Origin: an uncultured Bacteroidota bacterium
Lineage (GTDB): Bacteria; Bacteroidota; Bacteroidia; Flavobacteriales; Flavobacteriaceae
Length of the DNA stretch: 64,000 nucleotides
Reading direction: 5' to 3'
Assembly: GCA_902583445.1 (NCBI GenBank)
Contig: CACHVZ010000002.1
Span: 1 to 64,000, forward strand
Every line of letters starts with the position of its first letter. The stretch's first letter is position 1. Position numbers and translations under genes: made by a program. This document shows positions 18,739 through 27,586 of this stretch, piece by piece. The notes beneath the pieces are model-generated. The model was not told the DNA's origin. It made no database searches and saw only the letters and a list, made by a program, of their open reading frames with translations.

Positions 18739-18778
18739 TCCACCACCAATTATTATTACATCAAAAGTTTTTATGATC

Positions 18779-19015
18779 TTAAAATTTATTTAATTTATCA
18801 GGAATAAACTTACTTATTGAATCAAGATTATTGTTTAGTGATTTAAGAAGAGGGTCCTTCGGTTTAGCTCTCATTTTTGACTTGCTCCAATTCGAAGGAT
18901 TAACAGTTAATCCTGTTCTAGCTGAGATTACTTTAGAATTAGGAGGTCTTAAGTATACATAAATACTAACCTGCTTATTTTCTTTTGACTTAAGTCTGTA
19001 ACCAATTGATGACAT
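18779..19015 (-). pseudogene. N-terminal (Arm DNA-binding) fragment of a Bacteroidetes tyrosine recombinase/integrase
   Basis: YRLKSKENKQVSIYVYLRPPNSKVISARTGLTVNPSNWSKSKMRAKPKDPLLKSLNNNLDSI matches the arm-binding domain pattern (yISTGikVnPk.Wd...); no catalytic R..HxxR..Y domain follows. Confidence 0.78.
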
Positions 19016-19032
19016 AGAATAAAATTATATAA

Positions 19033-19054
19033 TTGGCAACATATTGGCAACAAA
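19033..19054 (+). repeat. TTGGCAACA doublet (right boundary copy)
   Basis: TTGGCAACATATTGGCAACAAA; one mismatch to the copy at 12231, located just upstream of the integrase fragment start. Confidence 0.75.
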
Positions 19055-19184
19055 TAAAGCAATTTTATAACATATTATGAATGTTTATTTAATATTAAGT
19101 AAATACTAACAATTTTTAAATTTTTCAAAGTGAACTTTATAAAACATAAAAAAACATTCCACTGATTTCTTTAGAACCGAGTTA

Positions 19185-19742
19185 TTATTTTGTTCTTTTA
19201 CCTTTTTGTTTAATGTTCTTCTTAGCCATTTTAATATGTTCAATATGATGCTTAGTGTGCCATGCATACATTCCAACATGCTCATGAAGAATTATATTTT
19301 TATCTCTGAATGAGTGATAGTAAGTTTTATTGAAATCTTCCTCAGATAATGTCTTTAATAGGCTAACCCATTTAGCATGAATTCCTTCAATCACATTTAA
19401 ACTATCTTTTATGTCTAATACATTTGAATCAGGAGTAGTCAGAAACTCAGCTACTTCATACATTTTAACGCTAGGATTTTCCTCTAATAATGTATGTTTT
19501 GTTCTTAAGAAGGCATATGTGTGTGTATCACAAAAATGGTGAATAATTTGAGCAATATTCATTCCTCCATCTCTATAAGATTTTTTAAAATCAGTCTTGT
19601 CAAGACCTTTAACGCACTCTCTAAGATCACCAGAAAATGACTCTAGTGTTTTTATATCTTCAACTGTTCTTGAGAAATTAAAATCAAGTATCGCTTTATA
19701 TTTTCCAATAGGAAACTTTAAATTATCTAGTTCATTTTCCAT
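19185..19742 (-). CDS. DinB-like (YfiT/BstA-type) putative metal-dependent hydrolase
   Basis: NIAQIIHHFCDTHTYAFLRTK and YAWHTKHHIEHI His motifs typical of YfiT/DinB-like four-helix proteins. Confidence 0.82.
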   Translation of the reverse strand: MENELDNLKFPIGKYKAILDFNFSRTVEDIKTLESFSGDLRECVKGLDKTDFKKSYRDGGMNIAQIIHHFCDTHTYAFLRTKHTLLEENPSVKMYEVAEFLTTPDSNVLDIKDSLNVIEGIHAKWVSLLKTLSEEDFNKTYYHSFRDKNIILHEHVGMYAWHTKHHIEHIKMAKKNIKQKGKRTK

Positions 19743-19749
19743 AGTAGGT

Positions 19750-20748
19750 TTAGTTTAAGTTTGAGAAGTCATTTATAATTGTATCAATTATTTTTTTGGA
19801 TTCATCTTTATATTTTATTTCTAACACTTTTGGTGACTTAATCCAATTAGAAATAATGTCTATATTTTTTATTGAAAACCTATCAATTACTGTTACTCCT
19901 TCTTCCTTTAAAGCCGCGGCATTAAACTGCTGCTCTATTTGACCTTCTACAGGAACAACAATCATAGGCTTTCCTAGAAATATTGCCTCTGAGGTTGTAG
20001 CAAAACCACCAGCACACACAATTCCATAACAAGAAGCAAATTTCCTTAAAAATAAATCTTCAGAAAGAGGTTCAATATTTACTCCAGATATTATTTCTTT
20101 TTTGTCAGCATCAAGAGAAAAAATAGTCCACGTTTTCTTAATAGGTAATTGATTAATAATCTCTATTAAATTTGAAGGAGAGTAGGTGGGTAAATAGACA
20201 ATTATTTCATCGCTAGTTGTTACTTTCAGATTCCTAATTTTGTTTCTAATTATTGGGAAAAAAATTCTATCGGTGTATTTTTTATAATGATATCCATATC
20301 CAAGTTTAGTAGGAATTATATAATTTATTGCCCATAATACAAGCCTATTGTAAGTCTTGGGTCTAGGAGTATTCTTAAGGCACATGGAGTATTGATTTGT
20401 TAATTCAAAACACTTAACATTATTAAATTTTGCAGACCATGCAGAAACTGGTTCAAAATCATTTATTATTAAATCATATTTCTTTACGGGGCATGATAAA
20501 ATCTCTTTTAATAATCTAAAATAATTATTTAGAAATGCAGTTTTCAGCCAATTAACTGATCCATTATCCGTATAGAAAAAAGTAACACCTGTAAAATGTT
20601 TGATGGGTTTTTCTTCTAGTAAAAAATTATTTTTAGGGCCACTTGTAATTATATCAAGGTCAGCTACTTCTTTTATTTTTGGAATTATGTTTTGAGCTCT
20701 TGCTAAATGACCATTACCTGTAGTCTGTATTGCATATAGAATTTTCAT
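19750..20748 (-). CDS. MurG-like glycosyltransferase family protein
   Basis: ILYAIQTTGNGHLARAQNIIPKI, CAGGFATTSEAIFLGKPMIVVPVEGQIEQQFNAAAL. Confidence 0.82.
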   Translation of the reverse strand: MKILYAIQTTGNGHLARAQNIIPKIKEVADLDIITSGPKNNFLLEEKPIKHFTGVTFFYTDNGSVNWLKTAFLNNYFRLLKEILSCPVKKYDLIINDFEPVSAWSAKFNNVKCFELTNQYSMCLKNTPRPKTYNRLVLWAINYIIPTKLGYGYHYKKYTDRIFFPIIRNKIRNLKVTTSDEIIVYLPTYSPSNLIEIINQLPIKKTWTIFSLDADKKEIISGVNIEPLSEDLFLRKFASCYGIVCAGGFATTSEAIFLGKPMIVVPVEGQIEQQFNAAALKEEGVTVIDRFSIKNIDIISNWIKSPKVLEIKYKDESKKIIDTIINDFSNLN

Positions 20749-21584
20749 TTATCCTTAAGGATTTTAAACTCTTCTATCATGACTTTATAAAGTTCCTTAG
20801 TTGTCATTTCAATTCTAGATTCCTCATCATTATTAAAATCAGCTTCAGTTCGAGTGTGATAATATATGGACCATTTATTGTCTAAATATTCTAAAGATGA
20901 TAAACTCTCTAACCAGTCTCCTGAATTCATGTAAATAATTTCATCACCATCTATATCAAAGGATTCAATTTTTGGAGTATGAATATGTCCCAAGACCACA
21001 TATTTATATCCATTTTTATGAGCTGTTTCAGCAGCTGCTCTCTCAAAATTGCTAAAATACTGGACAGCAGTTTTTACATTAGCTTTAATTGCTTTTGAGA
21101 AATTTAATCTTCTTCCTCCAAGAGGTTTCATTATTTTTTTATTAAGCCAACTATTGAACATTATCATATAATCATAAACAAATCCTGCAAATTTAGTTAT
21201 CCATTGTGTCTGAATAGAAAAATCAAAAACATCACCATGAAAAATCCAGACTTTTCCTTCATCAGTATCTAACACTACTTGATTAACAATTTGAAAGTTT
21301 TGAATTTTAAAATTTAAAAACTTTCTCAATAGTTCGTCATGATTACCAACTACATAATGGATTTCTTTACCCTGAGATATTAGATCTAGAAAGTATTTTA
21401 CAACTTTCATATGAGAGTTTGGCCAATACTTTTTATTGAATAATAAAATATCTATAAAGTCTCCATTGATTACAATTTTCTTTGCATCAATTGTTTTTAA
21501 ATATGACAAAACTTCATCAGCTTCAGAGCCATAAGTCCCAAGATGTAAATCAGAGATAACTAGTATGTCTATATTACGTTTCAC
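20745..21584 (-). CDS. UDP-2,3-diacylglucosamine diphosphatase / LpxH-like metallophosphoesterase (GTG start)
   Basis: ISDLHLG, INGDFIDIL, VGNHDELL, IFHGDVFD, LGHIHTPKI metallophosphoesterase motifs. Confidence 0.88.
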   Translation of the reverse strand: MKRNIDILVISDLHLGTYGSEADEVLSYLKTIDAKKIVINGDFIDILLFNKKYWPNSHMKVVKYFLDLISQGKEIHYVVGNHDELLRKFLNFKIQNFQIVNQVVLDTDEGKVWIFHGDVFDFSIQTQWITKFAGFVYDYMIMFNSWLNKKIMKPLGGRRLNFSKAIKANVKTAVQYFSNFERAAAETAHKNGYKYVVLGHIHTPKIESFDIDGDEIIYMNSGDWLESLSSLEYLDNKWSIYYHTRTEADFNNDEESRIEMTTKELYKVMIEEFKILKDK

Positions 21585-21591
21585 TAGTTTG

Positions 21592-21599
21592 CAAATTTA
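21592..21599 (-). promoter_or_regulatory. Candidate -7 box (TAAATTTG) for the LpxH-like/glycosyltransferase operon
   Basis: TAnnTTTG match 7 nt upstream of the GTG start. Confidence 0.4.
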
Positions 21600-21629
21600 C
21601 TTAAAGATTATAATTTGAGATAATTAATA

Positions 21630-21833
21630 CTAAAGCTTATTGACATAATCTCTGAATGAAACACCATGTATGCGTATGAAATTTCTTTCAAATTCAAGTC
21701 TTGATTTAAAACCACATAACTCCCAAACCTTATTAATAGTTTGTGAGTCCTTAGAGGATAAGGATTTAGCCAAGGTGACTGCGTAGTTTACTTTGGATCT
21801 GTTGATCTTTTGGTTAATCTTTTCGATAATTGG
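21630..21833 (-). pseudogene. AraC-type helix-turn-helix C-terminal remnant (no start codon)
   Basis: Minus-strand open frame PIIEKINQKINRSKVNYAVTLAKSLSSKDSQTINKVWELCGFKSRLEFERNFIRIHGVSFRDYVNKL* matches the GF.S...F.R.F....G.s...Y AraC HTH pattern; bounded by stop upstream with no ATG/GTG. Confidence 0.6.
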
Positions 21834-21906
21834 TTAATTTGTCAAATACAATTTATAAAAAAAAATTATCTAATTAATAAAAAAACAAAAAATGCTTAAC
21901 ATTTTT

Positions 21907-22200
21907 TTACATAAAAGACTGAAGCTTCATTGCAAGTCCCTGATCACCCTTAATTTTCAGTTTTCCACTCATAACTGCCATCATTGGATTCACCTTACCA
22001 TTTTGAAGATCTTCCATTAAAGAGCCTGCCATAGTAATAGTACAATCAGCCTCCATATCTTCTAGTAAAATTTTATTTTCAGATCCAGTTCCATCAATAC
22101 AGATAGAGTTACCATCAATCTCAAACTTAATAATACCTCCTATTGGAGCTGCATTTTTTGCTTTTGATTGAAAATTTGAAAGTATGTTTTCTTTGTCCAT
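21907..22200 (-). CDS. SCP2 sterol-binding domain protein
   Basis: IKFEIDGNSICIDG..., DCTITMAGSLMEDLQNGKVNPMMAVMSGKLKIKGDQGLAMKLQSFM. Confidence 0.88.
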   Translation of the reverse strand: MDKENILSNFQSKAKNAAPIGGIIKFEIDGNSICIDGTGSENKILLEDMEADCTITMAGSLMEDLQNGKVNPMMAVMSGKLKIKGDQGLAMKLQSFM

Positions 22201-22269
22201 AGTTATATATTAATTTTGTAAAGTTAGTAATTAAAATAATTTATTTAGATTAGCAATTATTATAAAAAA

Positions 22270-24654
22270 ATGAATTTTAAAGTTAAAACAACCGCTGTTC
22301 TTGGATCTGGTGTAATGGGTTCAGGAATTGCTTGTCATCTTGCAAATGTTGGAATAGATGTATTAATGCTCGATATTCAGCCTAAAGACAAATCAATAAA
22401 AAATAGGAATATAATTGCAGATGATGCATTAAATAACGCAATTAAGTCCAAGCCTAATCCTCTTTACAAAAAAGAATATGCATCAAGAATAACCACAGGT
22501 AATTTTGATGATGATTTTGAAAAAATAAAAGATGCAGATTGGATTATTGAAGTTGTTGTTGAAAATTTAGAAATTAAAAAAACAATTTTTGAAAAGGTTG
22601 AAAAATACAAGTCTGATGGTGCCTTTGTAACTTCTAATACTTCTAGTATTCCAATATCTCTTTTATGTGAGGGAAGATCAGATAGCTTTAAATCATTGTT
22701 TTGTGGAACTCATTTTTTTAATCCTCCTAGGTATTTAAGACTATTCGAAGTAATTCCTCAAACTAAAACCGATCCTAAATTAGTTTCATTTTTAATGGAA
22801 TTTGGAGATGTTATACTTGGAAAGCAAACAGTACTCTGTAAAGATACTCCTGGATTCATTGGAAACAGAATTGGTGTAATGTGTGGTATCAAATCATCTC
22901 AATTAACAGAAAAATACAATTTTAAAATTGAAGAAGTAGATTTGATGACAGGTAGTGTAATAGGTCTTCCTAATTCTGGAACATTTAGATTACAAGATTT
23001 GGTTGGACTAGATACAAGCGACAATGTAACTAACTTTTTAGTAAACAATGTAAATGATGATACATTTTACATCAAACTAAAAGATCAGCCTGAAAATAAA
23101 TCTTTCAAATTTTTAATTGAAAATAAGTTTTTCGGAAATAAATCTGGTAAAGGGTACTATGAAAAAACTAAGGAAAAAGATGAAAATGGTAGGTCAGTCA
23201 TTAATGCTCTGGATCTTGAAACAAATGAATATAGAAAATCAATTAAACCTAATTTACCCGAAATTAAAGAAGCAAAATCTATAGAGCTGTTTGATAGAAG
23301 ATTAAAGTTTTTAGTCGAGGGTGATTCAAACGTTAATAAGTTTTACAGAGAATATTTTTCATGTATACTGTCATATTCTGCTATGAGTATTCCAGAAATT
23401 GCAGATGACTATTATCAAATAGATGATGCAATAAGAACTGGATACGCATGGAGCTATGGTCCATTTGAAATATGGGATAATCTTGGAATTAAAACTGGAA
23501 TTGAAATGATAAAAAGTTGTGGTGAAGAAATTCCAAATTGGATCACAGATATGTCTGACTCTGAAGTAGAATCATTCTACAAATTTGAAGATGGGAAAAA
23601 GAAATTTTATGATGTTAATTCTAAAAAATATATAAATGTTCCAAGCTCTGAAGATCATTACATACTCGATGCATTTAGAGAAAACAAACAGATTCTAAGG
23701 AATCCAGAGTGTACCGTGCATGATATAGGAGATGGTGTTATGTGTATTGAATTCCAGACAAAAGGAAACTCTATAGGAGAGGGAATAGCTAAAGGAATCA
23801 ATGAGGCAATTGATATTGCTGAGAGAGATGGTTGGAATGGAATAGTAATAGGTAATAACGACAAACAGTTCTCTGTTGGAGCTAACCTTATGAATATGGG
23901 GATGATGGCTATGCAGAAGAACTTTGATGAAATAGAAAAGTTTCTAGTTGGATTCCAAAAGATACTGATGAGGATGAGGACATGTAATATACCTGTTGTT
24001 TCTGCAACTCATGGATTTGTTATGGGTGGAGGACTTGAGGTCTCAATACATTGTGATGCTGGTATTCATGCATCTGAGTCATACATTGGTCTTGTTGAGG
24101 CTGGAGTTGGTCTTATACCTGGTGGAGGTGGAACAAAAGAAATGGCAATGAGAGCATCTGACTCCTTTAACTCAGGAGATGTAAAAATGCCATCATTAAT
24201 TGATCATTTTAAATCAATCGCAATGGGTTCAGTATCCATGTCAGCTCATGAGGCTTATGATCTTCAATATCTTCTCCCAGAGAGAGATTTTATTTGTATG
24301 AATCGAATGAGAAATATTAGTATGGCAAAAGAAAAAGTATTAAGTCTTAAAACAGGTTATATTCCTCCTTCATCAAGACAAGACATTGAAGTTTTAGGAA
24401 GATCAGGATTATCAACATTACACTCTGCTATAAATGAATTCAGACTTGGTAATTACATGTCTGATTATGATGTAGAAGTGTCAAGAAAAATAGCATATGT
24501 TATGTGTGGTGGTGATTTAACTTATTCTCAAAATGTAAGTGAAGAATACCTTCTTGATCTTGAAAGAGAAAACTTCATGAGTTTACTAGGAAATCAAAAA
24601 ACATTAGATAGAATTCAGCACATGCTGATGACAAAAAAACCATTAAGAAATTAA
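22270..24654 (+). CDS. 3-hydroxyacyl-CoA dehydrogenase / enoyl-CoA hydratase (FadB/FadN-like)
   Basis: AVLGSGVMGSGIACHLANVG, SNTSSIPIS, GTHFFNPPRYLRLFEVIP, CKDTPGFIGNRIG plus C-terminal crotonase VMGGGLEVSIHCD, PGGGGTKEMAMR. Confidence 0.92.
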   Translation: MNFKVKTTAVLGSGVMGSGIACHLANVGIDVLMLDIQPKDKSIKNRNIIADDALNNAIKSKPNPLYKKEYASRITTGNFDDDFEKIKDADWIIEVVVENLEIKKTIFEKVEKYKSDGAFVTSNTSSIPISLLCEGRSDSFKSLFCGTHFFNPPRYLRLFEVIPQTKTDPKLVSFLMEFGDVILGKQTVLCKDTPGFIGNRIGVMCGIKSSQLTEKYNFKIEEVDLMTGSVIGLPNSGTFRLQDLVGLDTSDNVTNFLVNNVNDDTFYIKLKDQPENKSFKFLIENKFFGNKSGKGYYEKTKEKDENGRSVINALDLETNEYRKSIKPNLPEIKEAKSIELFDRRLKFLVEGDSNVNKFYREYFSCILSYSAMSIPEIADDYYQIDDAIRTGYAWSYGPFEIWDNLGIKTGIEMIKSCGEEIPNWITDMSDSEVESFYKFEDGKKKFYDVNSKKYINVPSSEDHYILDAFRENKQILRNPECTVHDIGDGVMCIEFQTKGNSIGEGIAKGINEAIDIAERDGWNGIVIGNNDKQFSVGANLMNMGMMAMQKNFDEIEKFLVGFQKILMRMRTCNIPVVSATHGFVMGGGLEVSIHCDAGIHASESYIGLVEAGVGLIPGGGGTKEMAMRASDSFNSGDVKMPSLIDHFKSIAMGSVSMSAHEAYDLQYLLPERDFICMNRMRNISMAKEKVLSLKTGYIPPSSRQDIEVLGRSGLSTLHSAINEFRLGNYMSDYDVEVSRKIAYVMCGGDLTYSQNVSEEYLLDLERENFMSLLGNQKTLDRIQHMLMTKKPLRN

Positions 24655-24656
24655 TT

Positions 24657-25826
24657 ATGGAAGCATACATTGTAGCTGGTTATAGATCAGCAATTGGAAA
24701 AGCAAAAAGAGGTGGCTTTAAAAATTATAGAACCGATGATCTTGCTGTAGATGTTATAAAACATCTTACATCTCAAGTTCCAGAACTTGATACTACAAAA
24801 GTTGACGATGTTATAGTAGGATGTGCTAATCCTGAAGGTGAACAAGGTCTTCAAGTGGCAAGATTAATATCTGCCAGAGCTCTCGGAAAAGAAGTGCCTG
24901 GTGTAACAATTAATAGGTATTGTGCTTCAGGTCTAGAAGCTATTTCTATGGCCGTTAGTAAAGTAAGAGCTGGATTTGGACATATTTTTGTTGCTGGAGG
25001 GATTGAAAGTATGAGTCTAATTCCAATGACTGGGTATAAATTATCTCCTAGCTACAAAGCAAATATGGAGAATATGAATTATCATATTGGAATGGGACAT
25101 ACAGCTGAAGCTGTTGCTGAAAAATATAAAATATCAAGAGAAGCTTCAGATCAATTTTCATATGAGTCTCACCAAAAGGCAGCAAATGCAATTGAAAAGG
25201 GATTGTTTAAAGATGAGATTGTTCCAGTTACTGTTGAAGAAGTATTTGTCCAAGATGGAAATAAAGTATCTAAATCTCATACGGTTGATATGGATGAGGG
25301 AGTTAGAAGGGAAACAACAGTTGAAGCTTTAGCTAAATTAAGACCTGCTTTCAAACTTGGAGGTATAGTTACTGCTGGTAGCTCATCTCAAATGTCTGAC
25401 GGTGCAGCTTTTGTTTTAGTTATGTCTGAGGAGATGGTTAAACAGTTAGGAGTCAAACCAATTGCAAGGATGGTAACTTGTACTTCAGGAGGAGTAGATC
25501 CTTTATATATGGGAATAGGACCTGTTGAAGCAATTCCCAAAGCTTTAAGTCAGGCAGGATTAAAATTATCTGATATAGAACAAACAGAATTAAATGAAGC
25601 TTTTGCTTGCCAAGCTCTAGCTGTAATCCAGGAGAGTGGTTTAAATCCGGATACTGTAAATGTTAATGGTGGAGCAATTGCTCTTGGTCATCCTTTAGGG
25701 TGTACTGGTGCAAAACTTTCAATACAATTGCTTAATGAAATGAAAAGAAGAAATCAAAAGTATGGAATGGTTACTGCTTGTGTTGGAGGAGGTCAAGGAA
25801 TTGCAGGTATTTACGAGAGACTCTAA
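24657..25826 (+). CDS. fadA: Acetyl-CoA C-acyltransferase (thiolase)
   Basis: [11 protein letters not shown] (Cys), [37 protein letters not shown]. Confidence 0.94.
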   Translation: MEAYIVAGYRSAIGKAKRGGFKNYRTDDLAVDVIKHLTSQVPELDTTKVDDVIVGCANPEGEQGLQVARLISARALGKEVPGVTINRYCASGLEAISMAVSKVRAGFGHIFVAGGIESMSLIPMTGYKLSPSYKANMENMNYHIGMGHTAEAVAEKYKISREASDQFSYESHQKAANAIEKGLFKDEIVPVTVEEVFVQDGNKVSKSHTVDMDEGVRRETTVEALAKLRPAFKLGGIVTAGSSSQMSDGAAFVLVMSEEMVKQLGVKPIARMVTCTSGGVDPLYMGIGPVEAIPKALSQAGLKLSDIEQTELNEAFACQALAVIQESGLNPDTVNVNGGAIALGHPLGCTGAKLSIQLLNEMKRRNQKYGMVTACVGGGQGIAGIYERL

Positions 25827-26257
25827 GTTTTTTTAATAACGTAAGTTACTATTCCCCATACTATAAATTCATTTTCATCTGTAACCTTTATTGGCTCATA
25901 CTTATCATTTTCTGGTACTAAGTATATATGATCCTTCTCAATCTTTACTCTTTTTACCGTGAATTCTCCATTAAGATAACAGACAGCAATTTTATTATTC
26001 TTTAATTCTTCGCTTCTATCAATTACAAGAATATCTCCATCATCAAGCCCTGCATTTTTCATTGATTCACCTGAAACTCTAGCATAAAAAGTTGACTCTT
26101 TATTTTTTACTACAACTTTTTCAATACTAATTCTTGACTCCTCGAAATCACTAGCAGGTGAAGGAAATCCAGCTGAAATTCCATCTTCAATAAATATATT
26201 TTTAATGGACTCTTTATCAGTTGATTTAAATATTCTAATATTATTCTCTTTATTCAT
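25823..26257 (-). CDS. umuD: UmuD-like S24 family translesion protein
   Basis: ISAGFPSPA cleavage-site region, ARVSGESMKNAGLDDGDILVIDR (Ser), KIAVCYLNGEFTVKR (Lys). Confidence 0.92.
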   Translation of the reverse strand: MNKENNIRIFKSTDKESIKNIFIEDGISAGFPSPASDFEESRISIEKVVVKNKESTFYARVSGESMKNAGLDDGDILVIDRSEELKNNKIAVCYLNGEFTVKRVKIEKDHIYLVPENDKYEPIKVTDENEFIVWGIVTYVIKKT

Positions 26258-26258
26258 T

Positions 26259-27518
26259 CTACTTTACAATTAATATTTCGTCAATTTCAGTAGTATAGTT
26301 TCTAGATAGCTTTTGTCTTTTCATTTTCCAAATTCTTTTTTGATCTTGACTGGCAAGCCTTACCTTATACAGTCCATATTTGGTGTCAATTGTATCAATA
26401 CTTTCCATGAGCTTTTTCTGTTTTTCAATATCTCTATCAAATAAACTAAACTGATGATTTGATTCTGGAGATAACCCCATCAATATTATACCTGCTTTTT
26501 TATATGATTTGTTTTTAGAGTAAATCTTTTTTAGAAGTTTTACTGCAAATTTACTAATCTCAATACTTGAATTAGTAGAAAATGGTAGTGATCCTGTTAG
26601 GCTATAATGATATCTTTCATTATTATTTTTAAATGGATTGCTCCTAATAAAAACACAAATCATATTACATTCACTCTTTTGATTTCTTAGTTTTTTAGAA
26701 GCAACAACTGAATATGTTGTGATTCTTTCAATTAAATCTTCAAGTGATGAAATATCAGACTCAAAGCTTCGAGTTGTTGCAATAGATTTTTTCTCAATTT
26801 TTGTTTCTTCAATATCAAGTGTAGGAGAACCTTCAAGCTCTTTTTTTAGTTTTAGTCCAATTATACTCATATTTTTTTTAACCCATTGATCAGGAAGATT
26901 TATAAAGTCAATTCCAGACTTGACATTTATGTTTGATAACTTCTTTTCATTTTGTAATCCAATACCCCAAATATCACCAGTAGATATTTTTCCCAAAGCT
27001 TCTAGACGTTTTTTATTATTATTAATTGAATAAAACCCCTTGGGAATATCAGGGCTTTTTTTAGCAATTCTATTTGCAATTTTAGCAAGCGATTTAGTCG
27101 GAGCTAATCCGATTGAGACAGGAATACCAGTCCACTTCCATACAGTACTTATAATCTCTTTACATTTATTGTCAGCTTCATCCTCAGTAAAACCATTGAA
27201 TCTTAAAAATGCTTCATCAATACTATAAATTTCTAAATCTGGAACAAAACGGGATATTATAGACATAACCCTATTGCTCATATCCCCATATAGTGTAAAA
27301 TTTGATGAGAATATCTCAACTTTATTTTTTTGAAAGACTTCTTTGAATTTAAATGCAGGTGCTCCCATAGGAATTCCAAGAGCTTTAGCCTCATTACTTC
27401 TTGCTATTACACAACCATCATTATTTGAAAGAATGACGATCGGTTTTTCATTTAAGTGTGGTTGAAAAACTCTTTCACATGAAGCGTAAAAATTATTACA
27501 ATCTATTAAGGCAAACAT
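26259..27518 (-). CDS. umuC: Y-family DNA polymerase V subunit UmuC
   Basis: [48 protein letters not shown]; adjacent umuD. Confidence 0.95.
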   Translation of the reverse strand: MFALIDCNNFYASCERVFQPHLNEKPIVILSNNDGCVIARSNEAKALGIPMGAPAFKFKEVFQKNKVEIFSSNFTLYGDMSNRVMSIISRFVPDLEIYSIDEAFLRFNGFTEDEADNKCKEIISTVWKWTGIPVSIGLAPTKSLAKIANRIAKKSPDIPKGFYSINNNKKRLEALGKISTGDIWGIGLQNEKKLSNINVKSGIDFINLPDQWVKKNMSIIGLKLKKELEGSPTLDIEETKIEKKSIATTRSFESDISSLEDLIERITTYSVVASKKLRNQKSECNMICVFIRSNPFKNNNERYHYSLTGSLPFSTNSSIEISKFAVKLLKKIYSKNKSYKKAGIILMGLSPESNHQFSLFDRDIEKQKKLMESIDTIDTKYGLYKVRLASQDQKRIWKMKRQKLSRNYTTEIDEILIVK

Positions 27519-27586
27519 GATACAAAAATCTAAAAATTATTAAGAAACATAAAAAACAAGTTGTAATTTTATTAACTATATAAAAC

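Noticed and set aside
12174-19184. Duplicated tRNA-Leu 3' end (attR core) at the right side of the island
   Set aside because: Searched by eye for GGGTTCAAGTCCCGCCTCGAGTA or a sizeable part near 19055-19184; found only trivial AT-rich matches such as TATTTAATA, so no core duplication can be claimed.
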